In this document: piece by piece, positions 7,461 to 15,328 of the stretch | How the letters are laid out: every line of letters starts with the position of its first letter | Position numbering within the stretch: the stretch's first letter is position 1 | Assembly: GCA_021821425.1 (NCBI GenBank) | Contig: JAKACL010000031.1 | Coordinates: 1 to 15,652 of the forward strand | Direction of reading: 5' to 3' | Origin: Pseudomonadota bacterium | Lineage (GTDB): Bacteria; Pseudomonadota; Gammaproteobacteria; Burkholderiales; Thiobacillaceae | DNA: 15,652 nt | Notes under the pieces: model-generated | What the model saw: only the letters and a program-made list of their open reading frames with translations | Databases searched by the model: none | What the model was told of the DNA's origin: nothing | Position numbers and translations under genes: made by a program

Positions 7461-7621
7461 AACCCTTAGGACGCAGTTTTGCGCATTCCGCGCCCGTCCC
7501 GTGGTGTGCTTCCCTGTTCGTCGCAACGATTGGTCTGACCTGGCCGTGGGCCCGGTTGCGCGGAAAGCAGTGAAACACGCAGCGTACTGCAGTGCCTATG
7601 CTCCATCGAACGGGTTGATGA

Positions 7622-9544
7622 ATGAAACAGCTTGAACAACTCAAACTCAGTGGCCAGCTGCCCACGCCTCGCGGTGTCGCGCTGGCCATCCTGACGATTT
7701 CGCAGCGCGAAAACGCCACGCTGGGTGAGATTGCACGGGTGGTGCAGACCGATCCGGCCCTGTCCGGCCGATTGATCAAGCTGGCCAACAGCGCTTCGCA
7801 TATCGCACGTCCGGTGGTCTCGGTCCAGGAAGCCGTCGTGCGCCAGGGCATGGCCACGGTGCGTCACCTGGCCCTGGGGTTTTCACTGGTGGACCAGTAC
7901 CGCGAAGGCGCCTGCCAGGCGTTCGACTACCAGAAATACTGGTCGCATTCGCTCTTGATGGCGCTTGGCATGCAAGCGCTCGGCATGCGGGTGCACGTGG
8001 CCGCGGTGGACGAGTTGTTCGTCTGCGGCCTGCTCGCCCAGGTCGGCAAGCTCGCCCTGGCCACGGTCTATCCCGAGGAATACAGTGCAGCGCTGACGGC
8101 GCAGAATACCCATCCCGCCCAGCCGGCCATCGAACATGAACACGCGCAACTGGCAATCGACCACATTGAACTTGGCGTCGCGATGCTGGCCGACTGGGGC
8201 CTGCCCAGGGTGTTTACCGGACCGCTCGCACACTACGAAGACGACGAAACCCCGAGCTACCCTCATGACTCGCGCGCCAACAGCCTGCTGCTGATGCTGC
8301 GCCTGTCGCACCGGCTGGCCGATCTCGGCCTGGCCAACGCCGACATGCGCCCCAAACTTCTGAAAGAGTGGATGAAGCTGGCGGTTGAACTCGACATTCA
8401 GCCGGATCAGGCCGGCGGCTTTATCGACGAAGTCATCACCCAATGGCGCGAATGGTCCGAACTGTTGAAGATTCCGGCCACCGTGCTGCCGTCGTTTTCC
8501 GAAATCTGCCACGGCCACCACCAGGACGAGAACGCGGTGCATTTCCATACAGCACCGCTGCGCATCGTGGTGGCCGACGGCAACGCCACCCATCGCCGCA
8601 ACACCATGGCACTGCTGACCGAGGACACCGAGCACACGGTCTACCCGGCAGAAAACGGCACGGCCGCGCTGGCGCTGGCAATGGAAGTGCTCCCGCACGT
8701 CATCGTCGCGCGCGTCGACCTGCCGCTGCTCGACGGCTACGAACTGTGCCAGGCGCTGCGCGCAACCGATGACGGCAGCCGCATGCACCTGCTTCTGAGC
8801 GGACAGGAAAACGATGAAAACCAGCTGACCCTGGCCCATGAAGCAGGCGCCGATGGCTATGTACCGCTGACCGTCAGTGCCCGAAGTCTGCATACCCGCC
8901 TGCTCGCCGCACAACGGATGATCCAGCTGCAGGCCTCGTGGGAAAAAGACCGCGCGCAACTGCGCCAGATCGCCGCCGAGCTCGCGGTGGCCAACCGGCG
9001 CCTGGCCACCGCTGCGCTGACCGACCAGCTGACCGGGCTGCCTAACCGCCGTTCTGCGATGGACCAGCTCGAACAGGCCTGGAGCGCAGCCTCGCGTTCA
9101 GGCATGCCGCTGTCGGTCATGGTGATCGACATCGATCACTTCAAGCAGATCAACGATACCTATGGGCATGCCGCGGGCGATACCGTGCTGCGCGAGGCCG
9201 CCGCCAACCTGCGCACGTCGGCACGGCGCGAGGACAGCGTCTGCCGCATCGGCGGTGAGGAATTTCTGGTCATCTGCCCCAACACCGACCTCAAGGCCGC
9301 GATGCTCTCGGCCGAGCGCCTGCGCGCCAACCTCAGCGAAAACCGGATCGCCCTGGGCCATGCCAGCAAATCGCTCACGGTCAGTATCGGCGTGGCGACC
9401 CGCGAGCCCGGCACCGTCGACGTCGACGCGCTGGTCAGCAGCGCCGACCAGGCGCTGTATGCCGCCAAGGAATCCGGACGCAACCAGGCCTATCCCGCCC
9501 AGCAGCGGCGCCAGATACAATACATTGACGACCGGGCCCCATAA
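7622..9544 (+). CDS. HDOD - degenerate receiver - GGDEF signalling protein (probable diguanylate cyclase)
   Basis: This 640-residue cytoplasmic regulator has three domains. Residues about 10-210 form an HDOD domain (LPTPRGVALAIL, DPALSGRLIKLANSA, DWGLP). In it the HD pair is replaced by Ala139-Gln140 in GLLAQVGKL, as expected for non-catalytic HDOD modules. Residues about 313-430 resemble a response-regulator receiver. The aspartate normally phosphorylated aligns with Arg364 (ARVDLPLLDGYEL), and the usual acidic pair and lysine are also altered (VVADGN; GYVPL). A coiled linker (about 432-462) leads to a GGDEF domain (about 465-625) with GGEEF at 544-548 and the inhibitory I-site RxxD (Arg535-Asp538) exactly five residues earlier. 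The active-site motif is intact, so c-di-GMP synthesis with product inhibition is likely. Input through HDOD or the pseudo-receiver is inference. ATG at 7622 has a poor ribosome binding site. Confidence 0.92.
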   Translation: MKQLEQLKLSGQLPTPRGVALAILTISQRENATLGEIARVVQTDPALSGRLIKLANSASHIARPVVSVQEAVVRQGMATVRHLALGFSLVDQYREGACQAFDYQKYWSHSLLMALGMQALGMRVHVAAVDELFVCGLLAQVGKLALATVYPEEYSAALTAQNTHPAQPAIEHEHAQLAIDHIELGVAMLADWGLPRVFTGPLAHYEDDETPSYPHDSRANSLLLMLRLSHRLADLGLANADMRPKLLKEWMKLAVELDIQPDQAGGFIDEVITQWREWSELLKIPATVLPSFSEICHGHHQDENAVHFHTAPLRIVVADGNATHRRNTMALLTEDTEHTVYPAENGTAALALAMEVLPHVIVARVDLPLLDGYELCQALRATDDGSRMHLLLSGQENDENQLTLAHEAGADGYVPLTVSARSLHTRLLAAQRMIQLQASWEKDRAQLRQIAAELAVANRRLATAALTDQLTGLPNRRSAMDQLEQAWSAASRSGMPLSVMVIDIDHFKQINDTYGHAAGDTVLREAAANLRTSARREDSVCRIGGEEFLVICPNTDLKAAMLSAERLRANLSENRIALGHASKSLTVSIGVATREPGTVDVDALVSSADQALYAAKESGRNQAYPAQQRRQIQYIDDRAP

Positions 9545-9549
9545 ACAGA

Positions 9550-9583
9550 ACGGGCGTGGCCACTTGGCCACGCCCGTTTTTTT
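9550..9583 (+). terminator. Rho-independent terminator after the HDOD/GGDEF gene
   Basis: A perfect 12-bp GC-rich stem (9550-9561 with 9566-9577) around the loop ACTT is followed by a run of seven T (9577-9583), starting 5 nt after the TAA. On the minus strand no comparable T run follows the stem. It therefore mainly serves the plus-strand gene, though it also separates that gene from the converging cytochrome genes. Confidence 0.93.
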
Positions 9584-9599
9584 CGGCCCTGCGCAGCGC

Positions 9600-9923
9600 T
9601 CAATACTTCAGCGTCAGCCCCTTCTGCTTCGAAAAATACATCGCCAGATCCAGCATGTCCGCATCGGACAGGGCTTTCACCTGCTCGGCCATGAGCGGGT
9701 TATTGCGCTTGCCCGATTTGTAATCCTTGAGCGAGTGGTACAGGTAATCGCGATGCTGTCCGGCCAGCATGGGGAAGGACGGCACGGCGCTGACACCGTC
9801 CGCACCATGGCAGGCCGCGCAGGCTGCCGATTTGGCCTTGCCCGCTTCATAGTTGCCCTTGGCATGGACCGGCAGCGAAATCGCCAGCGCAACGGCGGCG
9901 AGGATGAACAATGGTGTTTTCAT
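9600..9923 (-). CDS. Periplasmic class I cytochrome c (c553/c4-like), second of a tandem pair
   Basis: This 107-residue monohaem cytochrome c is an electron carrier exported to the periplasm. It starts MKTPLFILAAVALAISLPVHA, a clear Sec signal peptide with cleavage likely after Ala21, giving a mature protein of about 86 residues. The haem motif is CAACH (Cys35, Cys38, His39). The distal ligand is Met78 in NNPLMAEQVKALSDADM. GQHRDYLYHSLKDYKSGKR is the signature segment of c553 and of each half of cytochrome c4. The start ATG at 9921-9923 follows GAGG in the 17-nt gap after the upstream paralogue. The open frame further upstream is a shadow. Its redox partner is unknown. Respiratory oxidases, sulfur oxidation and denitrification enzymes are all possible. 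Confidence 0.93.
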   Translation of the reverse strand: MKTPLFILAAVALAISLPVHAKGNYEAGKAKSAACAACHGADGVSAVPSFPMLAGQHRDYLYHSLKDYKSGKRNNPLMAEQVKALSDADMLDLAMYFSKQKGLTLKY

Positions 9924-9940
9924 GATGTTGTCGTCCTCGT

Positions 9941-10276
9941 TTAGTTGGCCGGGCCGCTGTAGGACGACGCGTAATACGCCGCGAGATCTTGCATGTCCTG
10001 CTCGGACAGGCTGCCTGCAATGCCCTTCATGCTTGGGTGGTTGCGTTCGCCGCTCTTGTAGGCCTTGAGCGCGGCGACGATATAGTCGGCATGCTGGCCG
10101 CCCAGCTTGGGTACGCTGTATACGCTGGGGTAGGCGGTACGCCAGCCGGGAATGCCATGACAGCCAGCACACATCGAAGTTTTGAGTTGTCCGGCCTTGG
10201 GGTCGCCCGCCGCCTGAACAGGCATGGCCAACGCCAACAGCACGGACGCGCACAGCGTCATCGTGGTCGTTTTCAT
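9941..10276 (-). CDS. Periplasmic class I cytochrome c (c553/c4-like), first of a tandem pair
   Basis: This 111-residue monohaem cytochrome c has a Sec signal peptide (MKTTTMTLCASVLLALAMPVQA). The haem motif is CAGCH (Cys36, Cys39, His40), and the axial Met83 lies in HPSMKGIAGSLSEQDM. Compared with its downstream paralogue it carries a short insertion after the haem motif (GIPGWRTAYPSVYSVPKLGGQ), while the second half (ADYIVAALKAYKSGERNHPSM) is closely similar. ATG at 10274-10276 is chosen, with a purine-rich AGAGAGTGAGGAAG upstream. A GTG three codons earlier (10283-10285) is an alternative. The pair looks like the two halves of a dihaem cytochrome c4 encoded as separate proteins, or a recent duplication. 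Co-transcription is supported by the 17-nt gap and a shared promoter. Confidence 0.92.
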   Translation of the reverse strand: MKTTTMTLCASVLLALAMPVQAAGDPKAGQLKTSMCAGCHGIPGWRTAYPSVYSVPKLGGQHADYIVAALKAYKSGERNHPSMKGIAGSLSEQDMQDLAAYYASSYSGPAN

Positions 10277-10337
10277 CTTCCTCACTCTCTCTGGTTGAGT
10301 TGTCGTTAGACCCCGTCTGACGCAGGGCTTGCCCCGG

Positions 10338-10366
10338 ATTATAAAGCGGTACGGCCTGTTTGATAA
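10338..10366 (-). promoter_or_regulatory. Predicted sigma70 promoter for the cytochrome c pair
   Basis: Reading the minus strand, TTATCA (10366-10361) and a perfect TATAAT (10343-10338) are separated by 17 nt. This would start transcription near 10331, about 55 nt before the first cytochrome gene. A TTGAT half-site overlaps the -35 on the opposite strand, but no second half makes an FNR/CRP palindrome. Confidence 0.5.
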
Positions 10367-10440
10367 ACGCCTGGGGCCTCAAAAATCCTTTTATACCAAG
10401 GGTTTATAGTATTATTCCCTAATATGCTTCTGGAGATACC

Positions 10441-12264
10441 GTGATCGACCTCAAGGCCTGCCCCCTGTGGCTCTATCGACTGCTGCCCTTTTTGCGCTGG
10501 TGGCCCAATGTAACGCAGCAAACCTTCAAGGCCGACAGCATCGCCGCATTCACCGGCGCGCTGATCGTGCTGCCCCAGGCGGTGGCGTTTGCCACCATTG
10601 CCGGACTGCCGCCTGAATACGGCCTCTACGCGGCGATGGTGCCGGCCATCGTCGCGGCCTTGTGGGGGTCGAGCTGGCATCTGGTCTCGGGCCCGACGAC
10701 CGCGATCTCGATCGTGGTGTTCGCCTCGATCAGTCCGCTGGCCGAACCCGGCAGTCCGCAGTACATCGGCCTGGTGCTCACGCTCACGCTGCTGGCCGGT
10801 CTGATCCAGCTGGCGATGGGCCTGGCGCGTCTGGGCACGCTGGTCAACTTCATCTCGCACACCGTCATCACCGGCTTCACCGCGGGCGCGGCCATCCTGA
10901 TCGCCGCCAGCCAGATCAAGCATTTCTTCGGGATCGACATGCCGCGCGGCGCGCATTTCCACCAAGTGCTGATCCAGTTCGGCGCGCACATCCCCGACAT
11001 CCAGCCCTGGGTAATGACAGTGGGCGTGGTCACGCTGGTTTCCGGCGTGCTTGCCCGCCGCCATCTGAAGAAACTGCCCTACATGATTGTCGCGATGGTG
11101 GTGGGCAGCGTGGTGGCCACGCTGATCAATTTTCAATTCGGCGCCGACGCGACAGGCATCCGCACCGTCGGCGCGCTGGTGGCCTCGTTCCCGCCGCTGT
11201 CGGTGCCGGATTTCTCGTTCGCCGCGATCCAGCAAACCCTGTTTCCCGCCACCATCATTGCGATCCTGGCACTCACCGAAGCGGTGGCGATCGCCCGCTC
11301 GGTCGCCGTCAAATCGGACCAGCGCATCGACAGCAACCAGGAATTCGTCGGCCAGGGCCTGTCCAACATCGCCGGCAGCTTTTTCTCCAGCTATGCCGGC
11401 AGCGGCTCGTTCAACCGCAGCGGGGTGAATTACGCGTCGGGTGCGAAGACCCCACTGGCTGCCGCGATGTCGGCGGTGTTCCTGCTGCTGATCGTGCTGC
11501 TGGTCGCGCCGCTTGCCGCCTATCTGCCGATTGCCTCGATGGCGGCGATCCTGTTCATCGTGGCGTGGAGCCTGATCGATTTTCACCACATCCGCGAAAT
11601 CGTCAAGCGCCATAAGCAGGAGCGCATCGTGCTGATCCTCACCTTCGTCGGCACCCTGGTCGACCTGGAAAAAGGCATCTTCCTCGGCATCCTGGTGTCG
11701 CTGCTGTTTTACCTCTACCGCACCTCGCAGCCGTCGATCCGCGAACTGGTTCCGTCCGCTGCCGGCCGCGAAAATCCGCGCCGCAAATTTGTGCCGTTCG
11801 ACAATAACAATCCCGGCTGTCCGCAGCTCGCCATACTGCGCGTCGAAGGCTCGATTTTTTTTGGCGCCGTCGAGCATGTGCAAAAGCATTTCCGCCACGT
11901 CGACGAGGCCGACCCGCAGAAAAAGCACCTGCTGGTGTCGGCGCGCGCAATCGGGATCATCGACCTGGCTGGCGCCGAGATGCTGGCCAAGGAGGCCACG
12001 CGCCGGCGTCGGCTGGGCGGGGGCCTGTATCTGGTGGGGGTGCAGCCGGACTTGTGCGAAATGCTGCGGCGCAGCGGCGAGGTCGACACGATCGGCGAGG
12101 ACCATATCTTTCGCCACAAGGGCGAGGCCATCCAGGCGATTTATCCGCGGCTCGACAACGAAATCTGCCGCACCTGCACGGCGCGCGTGTTCCATGAATG
12201 CAACGTGGCGCTGCCGGACGGCACGCCGCGCGAAGTCGCCGACAAACAGCTGCTGCCTCAATAA
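10441..12264 (+). CDS. SulP family anion transporter with STAS domain
   Basis: This 607-residue inner-membrane transporter belongs to the SLC26/SulP family, whose bacterial members move sulfate, bicarbonate or other anions, often with Na+ or H+. The membrane part (about residues 25-425) has the family signature GLPPEYGLYAAMVPAIVAAL and the downstream FFSSYAGSGSFNRSGVNY. A cytoplasmic STAS domain follows (about 455-560, with LAILRVEGSIFFGAVEHV). The tail adds a cysteine cluster, Cys576, Cys579 and Cys587 (EICRTCTARVFHEC), beyond the usual STAS fold. The GTG start at 10441 is supported by GGAG 5 nt upstream. The substrate cannot be read from the sequence. Sulfate or bicarbonate would both suit an autotrophic sulfur oxidiser. 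The upstream AT-rich patch (TATAGT 10405-10410, TATTAT 10410-10415) may hold its promoter, but no good -35 is visible. The 3' end overlaps the convergent nuclease gene by 7 nt. Confidence 0.93.
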   Translation: MIDLKACPLWLYRLLPFLRWWPNVTQQTFKADSIAAFTGALIVLPQAVAFATIAGLPPEYGLYAAMVPAIVAALWGSSWHLVSGPTTAISIVVFASISPLAEPGSPQYIGLVLTLTLLAGLIQLAMGLARLGTLVNFISHTVITGFTAGAAILIAASQIKHFFGIDMPRGAHFHQVLIQFGAHIPDIQPWVMTVGVVTLVSGVLARRHLKKLPYMIVAMVVGSVVATLINFQFGADATGIRTVGALVASFPPLSVPDFSFAAIQQTLFPATIIAILALTEAVAIARSVAVKSDQRIDSNQEFVGQGLSNIAGSFFSSYAGSGSFNRSGVNYASGAKTPLAAAMSAVFLLLIVLLVAPLAAYLPIASMAAILFIVAWSLIDFHHIREIVKRHKQERIVLILTFVGTLVDLEKGIFLGILVSLLFYLYRTSQPSIRELVPSAAGRENPRRKFVPFDNNNPGCPQLAILRVEGSIFFGAVEHVQKHFRHVDEADPQKKHLLVSARAIGIIDLAGAEMLAKEATRRRRLGGGLYLVGVQPDLCEMLRRSGEVDTIGEDHIFRHKGEAIQAIYPRLDNEICRTCTARVFHECNVALPDGTPREVADKQLLPQ

Positions 12265-12746
12265 GCGGGCATGGCCTGCGCGCGCCGCCATGCCCACGGC
12301 GGCACCGGCGCGGCGTCGCGCCACAGCCCGCGCCGCGCATGCTTCGCCTCGTTCTGCAGCGCCGGCAACGCATCGCCGCTCGCGCGCGAACCCGACCACG
12401 CATGTCCGCGTCGAACCAGTTCCGCGTTTACCGCGAGCGTGCCCACGCTGAGCCGTCCCAGCTTGCGGCCGTAGGGGTCGGTGGCGACGATCTCCAGCCT
12501 TGCCCGCTGCTTCAACGCCATTTCCTTGAGCGCGCGGGTCGCTTCATCGCCGTGCGGCTGCGCCGCTTCCGGCGCATCGATACCGGCCAGCCGCACCTTG
12601 AGAAAAGCGCGCGCTGAAGGGGAGTAATGATCGGGTTTGAACAGCACAGTATCGCCGTCGATGACGACGATGACCACGCCCTGCAGCGTGTCCGCCCAGG
12701 CCGGGACGGCTGCGAACAGCAGCCAGGCGGCCAGCAGGCACCTCAC
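12258..12746 (-). CDS. Secreted thermonuclease-like (SNase domain) protein
   Basis: This 162-residue Ca2+-dependent nuclease-type protein has an N-terminal signal peptide (MRCLLAAWLLFAAVPAWA, cleavage likely near residue 18). It starts with GTG at 12744-12746. The catalytic residues of staphylococcal nuclease are all found: Asp30 in IDGDTV, Arg52 and Asp57/Glu60 in RLAGIDAPE (Arg-x4-Asp-x2-Glu spacing kept), and Arg94 in YGRKLGR. It is therefore probably an active phosphodiesterase cleaving DNA or RNA outside the cytoplasm. GTG overlaps the recN stop as GTGA, so it is likely translated by coupling behind recN. No other start is available without losing the signal peptide. The 3' end overlaps the convergent SulP gene by 7 nt. 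Confidence 0.9.
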   Translation of the reverse strand: MRCLLAAWLLFAAVPAWADTLQGVVIVVIDGDTVLFKPDHYSPSARAFLKVRLAGIDAPEAAQPHGDEATRALKEMALKQRARLEIVATDPYGRKLGRLSVGTLAVNAELVRRGHAWSGSRASGDALPALQNEAKHARRGLWRDAAPVPPWAWRRAQAMPAY

Positions 12747-14398
12747 CCGGCGAGCATCTCCGCGGCGTGCTGCCGCGTGGTCGCGGTGATTTTCATGCCG
12801 CCCAGCATGCGGGCGATTTCCTCCACCCGCGCGGCAGCGTCGAGCCGCTCGATGTTGGACGAGACGAAACCGCCGTTCGCCTGCTTGCTGACCTGCAGAT
12901 GCTGCTTGCCGCGCGCGGCCACCTGCGGCAGATGGGTGATCACCAGCACCTGCCGGGTCTCGCCCAGTTTCGCCAGGCGTCGCCCGACCGCCTCGGCGAC
13001 GCTGCCGCCGATGCCGACATCGACCTCGTCGAAGATCAGCGTCGGCACCCCGGCCATGCCCGACAGCGCGGTCTGGATCGCCAGACTGATGCGCGACAGC
13101 TCGCCGCCCGAGGCCACCTTGCCGAGCGGACCTGCCGGCAGACCGGGATGGCTGGCGACCAGAAAACCCACGTCTTCCAGCCCGTGCGCACGCGGTTCGT
13201 GGGTGGGTTGCAACACGATGTCGAAATGGCCGCCGGCCAGCGCCAGTTCGTGCATCGCCGCCGTCACCTGTTTCGACAACGCCGTCGCCGCCTTGCGGCG
13301 CTGCGCGCCGAGCTTTTTCGCATCGGTCTGATAGCGCGCCCAGGCGGCGGCTTCGTTGGCCTGCAACGCATCGAGGTCGTCGCTGGCGGCGAGTTCGGCG
13401 AGCCGCGCCTCGAACCGCGCCAGCAAGCCGCGCAGCGCGTCCGGCTGCACGCGATGCTTGCGCGCCAGCCTGTGCATGTCGGCCAGCAGACGGTCGAGCT
13501 CGGCAAGCCGCTCGGGGTCGAGGCTGAGATGCCCGGCATAGCGGCGCAGCGCGTGCACCGCCTCGGCCACGTCGGCGCTGGCCGCATCCAGCAGCGCGGC
13601 GATCTCGCCGAGGCTGTCGTCCACCGCCTGCATGGCGGCCAGCCGCGCGCTCATGTCGCCGAGCTGACTCGATACCGCGCCCTCGTCTTCGTCCAGACCC
13701 AGGATCAGTGCCTGGCTGCCTTCCAGCAGCGTGGTGACGTGTGCAAGCCGCGCATGCTCGGTCTGGATCTCGTCCCAGCGCGCGAGATCGTCGCCCAGCG
13801 CGCGCAATTCCTCCACCGCCTGCGTGAGGCCCTCGCGTTCGATCTGCCGCGCCTGACTATGGCCCTCGGCGTCGCGGCGGCGCTGGCGCGCGGCCTGCCA
13901 GGCATGCCAGCCGGCGCCGACTGCGGCGGCCAGGGACTGCGCGCCGGCGTAGGCGTCGAGCACCTCGCGCTGGGCCTGCGGACGCAGCAGCGCGTGGTGC
14001 GCATGCTGGCCATGGATGTCGAGCAGGAATTCGGCAGCGTCCTTCAACTGCGCCAGCGGTGCGGGGCTGCCATTGACGAAGGCACGCGAGCGGCCGCCGG
14101 CGTCGATCACGCGGCGCAGGATCAGCGTGCCGTCGTCCGATGCGAAACCGGCTTCGTCGAGCCAGGCCGCAAGCGCAGGCACGCCGTCGATGACGAATTC
14201 GGCGGCGATTTCGGCACGCGCTGCGCCCTGGCGCACCACGCCGCCCTCGGCGCGGTCGCCCAGCGCCAGCGCCAGCGCGTCGACCAGGATGGATTTGCCG
14301 GCGCCGGTTTCGCCGGTGAGCACGGTCAGCCCCGGCGCGAAATCGAGCTCGACCGATTCGACCAGCAGGTAATTTCGAATGGATAAATGCGACAGCAT
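12743..14398 (-). CDS. recN: DNA repair protein RecN
   Basis: This 551-residue SMC-like ATPase acts in recombinational repair of double-strand breaks and is the usual family length. The N-terminus MLSHLSIRNYLLVESVELDF leads to Walker A GETGAGKS (29-36) and then a conserved HGQHAHHALL. A long helical, coiled-coil middle follows. The C-terminal ATPase half has the signature ASGGELSRISLAIQ (from about 429), Walker B LIFDEVDVGIGG (Asp457-Glu458) and the switch-like ITHLPQVAA (His489). ATG at 14396-14398 is chosen because it gives the family N-terminus and has GAGG just upstream. The open frame extending further left overlaps nadK and is not real. It follows nadK after 19 nt, and its TGA overlaps the nuclease start. 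Confidence 0.97.
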   Translation of the reverse strand: MLSHLSIRNYLLVESVELDFAPGLTVLTGETGAGKSILVDALALALGDRAEGGVVRQGAARAEIAAEFVIDGVPALAAWLDEAGFASDDGTLILRRVIDAGGRSRAFVNGSPAPLAQLKDAAEFLLDIHGQHAHHALLRPQAQREVLDAYAGAQSLAAAVGAGWHAWQAARQRRRDAEGHSQARQIEREGLTQAVEELRALGDDLARWDEIQTEHARLAHVTTLLEGSQALILGLDEDEGAVSSQLGDMSARLAAMQAVDDSLGEIAALLDAASADVAEAVHALRRYAGHLSLDPERLAELDRLLADMHRLARKHRVQPDALRGLLARFEARLAELAASDDLDALQANEAAAWARYQTDAKKLGAQRRKAATALSKQVTAAMHELALAGGHFDIVLQPTHEPRAHGLEDVGFLVASHPGLPAGPLGKVASGGELSRISLAIQTALSGMAGVPTLIFDEVDVGIGGSVAEAVGRRLAKLGETRQVLVITHLPQVAARGKQHLQVSKQANGGFVSSNIERLDAAARVEEIARMLGGMKITATTRQHAAEMLAG

Positions 14399-14417
14399 GG
14401 GCGCCTCTACAAACAGC

Positions 14418-15290
14418 TTAGAGTTTTTTGCCCCAGTGCAGCTTCTGCCGCAGGGTGTCGTAGTAACTGTAGGAGTGCGGATGCAGCAGGGTGATCGGCC
14501 GGTTGGCGCGGGTGATCCACACATGGTCGCCGCTCACCAGGTCGAAATGATGCTGGCCGTCGAAGTGAACGCGCGCGTCATCGGCATAGGTCAGATGCAG
14601 TTCGATGCGCGAATGGCTGCTGACCACGATGGGGCGGGCCGACAGCGTATGCGGGCAGATCGGCACCAGCGCAACGGCTTCCAGCGTCGGGTGGACGATG
14701 GGCCCGCCTGCAGACAGCGCATACGCCGTGGTGCCGGTGGGGCTGGTGACGACCAGGCCGTCCGCGCGCTGGCTGTAGACGAACTCGCTGTTAATGGAGA
14801 TTTCCAGGTCGATCAGGCGGCCCGAGCCGCCCTTGCCCACCACCACGTCGTTGAACGCGGTGGCTTCGAACACGCGCTCGCCTCCCCGGCGTACCTGGCC
14901 GTTCAGCAGGATGCGTTCTTCGGCGACATACTGGCCGCTGAGAATTTCGGCGACGGCATCGAACATGTTGTCGACCGTGACGTCGGTGAGAAATCCCAGC
15001 CGTCCCTGGTTGATGCCGATCAGCGGCACGCCCTGCGGCGCCAGTTCGCGCGCGATCGACAGCATGGTGCCGTCGCCGCCCAGGACCACGACGACATCGC
15101 TCTCGGACGCCAGTTCGCGCAGATTGCGCTTGGTGAATTCCTCGATGCCGAAATGTTCCGCCGTCTGGCTGGCCAGCACCACGGCATGGCCGCGCGCGCG
15201 CAGAAACTCCGCCAGTGCGCGCACGGATGCTTCCATGCCCTGATTATCGTATTTGCCGACGAGACCGACGGTGTGGAAAGGTGTTTGCAT
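14418..15290 (-). CDS. nadK: NAD kinase
   Basis: This 290-residue cytoplasmic enzyme phosphorylates NAD to NADP with ATP. The hallmark GGDGT is at residues 71-75, with the catalytic aspartate Asp73. INQGRLGFLTD (about 93-103), FNDVVV (about 146-151, with ND in place of the more common NE) and SPTGTTAYALSAGGPIVHP (183-201) complete the substrate site. The start ATG at 15288-15290 gives MQTPFHTVGLVGKY, as expected for the family. It has no Shine-Dalgarno sequence, and a TATAAT box lies only 8 nt upstream, so the transcript could be nearly leaderless. The order hrcA (divergent), nadK, recN is common in betaproteobacteria. Confidence 0.97.
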   Translation of the reverse strand: MQTPFHTVGLVGKYDNQGMEASVRALAEFLRARGHAVVLASQTAEHFGIEEFTKRNLRELASESDVVVVLGGDGTMLSIARELAPQGVPLIGINQGRLGFLTDVTVDNMFDAVAEILSGQYVAEERILLNGQVRRGGERVFEATAFNDVVVGKGGSGRLIDLEISINSEFVYSQRADGLVVTSPTGTTAYALSAGGPIVHPTLEAVALVPICPHTLSARPIVVSSHSRIELHLTYADDARVHFDGQHHFDLVSGDHVWITRANRPITLLHPHSYSYYDTLRQKLHWGKKL

Positions 15291-15298
15291 GTAGGGCG

Positions 15299-15328
15299 AT
15301 TATATAGGGGTCAGGGGCCAGGATTCAG
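15299..15328 (-). promoter_or_regulatory. Predicted nadK promoter with very short leader
   Basis: On the minus strand a perfect TATAAT (15304-15299) is preceded, after 18 nt, by CTGAAT (15328-15323), a 3/6 match to the -35 consensus that falls inside the heptad repeat block. The -10 box ends 8 nt from the nadK ATG. Transcription would start at or within about 2 nt of the start codon. Confidence 0.5.

Noticed and set aside
7540..7562. Possible sigma54 promoter (TGGCCGTGGGCCCGGTTGC).
   Set aside because: The GG-to-GC distance is 14 rather than 10. The alternative pairing that gives 10 loses the TTGC element.
7418..7621. Possible c-di-GMP riboswitch before the GGDEF gene, suggested by AGGACGCA near 7468.
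   Set aside because: The GEMM core needs a GCAAACC-type segment, a hairpin with a GNRA tetraloop and then GGACGCAAAGC in order. Only a partial look-alike exists and the helices cannot be drawn.
10355..10375. FNR-type site near TTTGATAAACG upstream of the cytochrome pair.
   Set aside because: Only one TTGAT half-site is present. The expected ATCAA at the right spacing is missing.
9924..10382. Extension of the second cytochrome frame upstream to 10382.
   Set aside because: The extra residues read through the first cytochrome gene in another frame and would place the signal peptide in mid-protein. ATG at 9923 with its own signal peptide is the real start.
10339..12399. Long minus-strand open frame of 686 codons opposite the SulP gene.
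   Set aside because: Its composition is typical of a reversed GC-rich coding strand, and the SulP protein on the other strand is unmistakable and complete.
12767..14386. Long plus-strand open frame of 539 codons opposite recN.
   Set aside because: It is the antisense shadow of a clearly identified recN in GC-rich DNA. It has biased, low-complexity His/Arg/Gln-rich composition and no recognisable domain.
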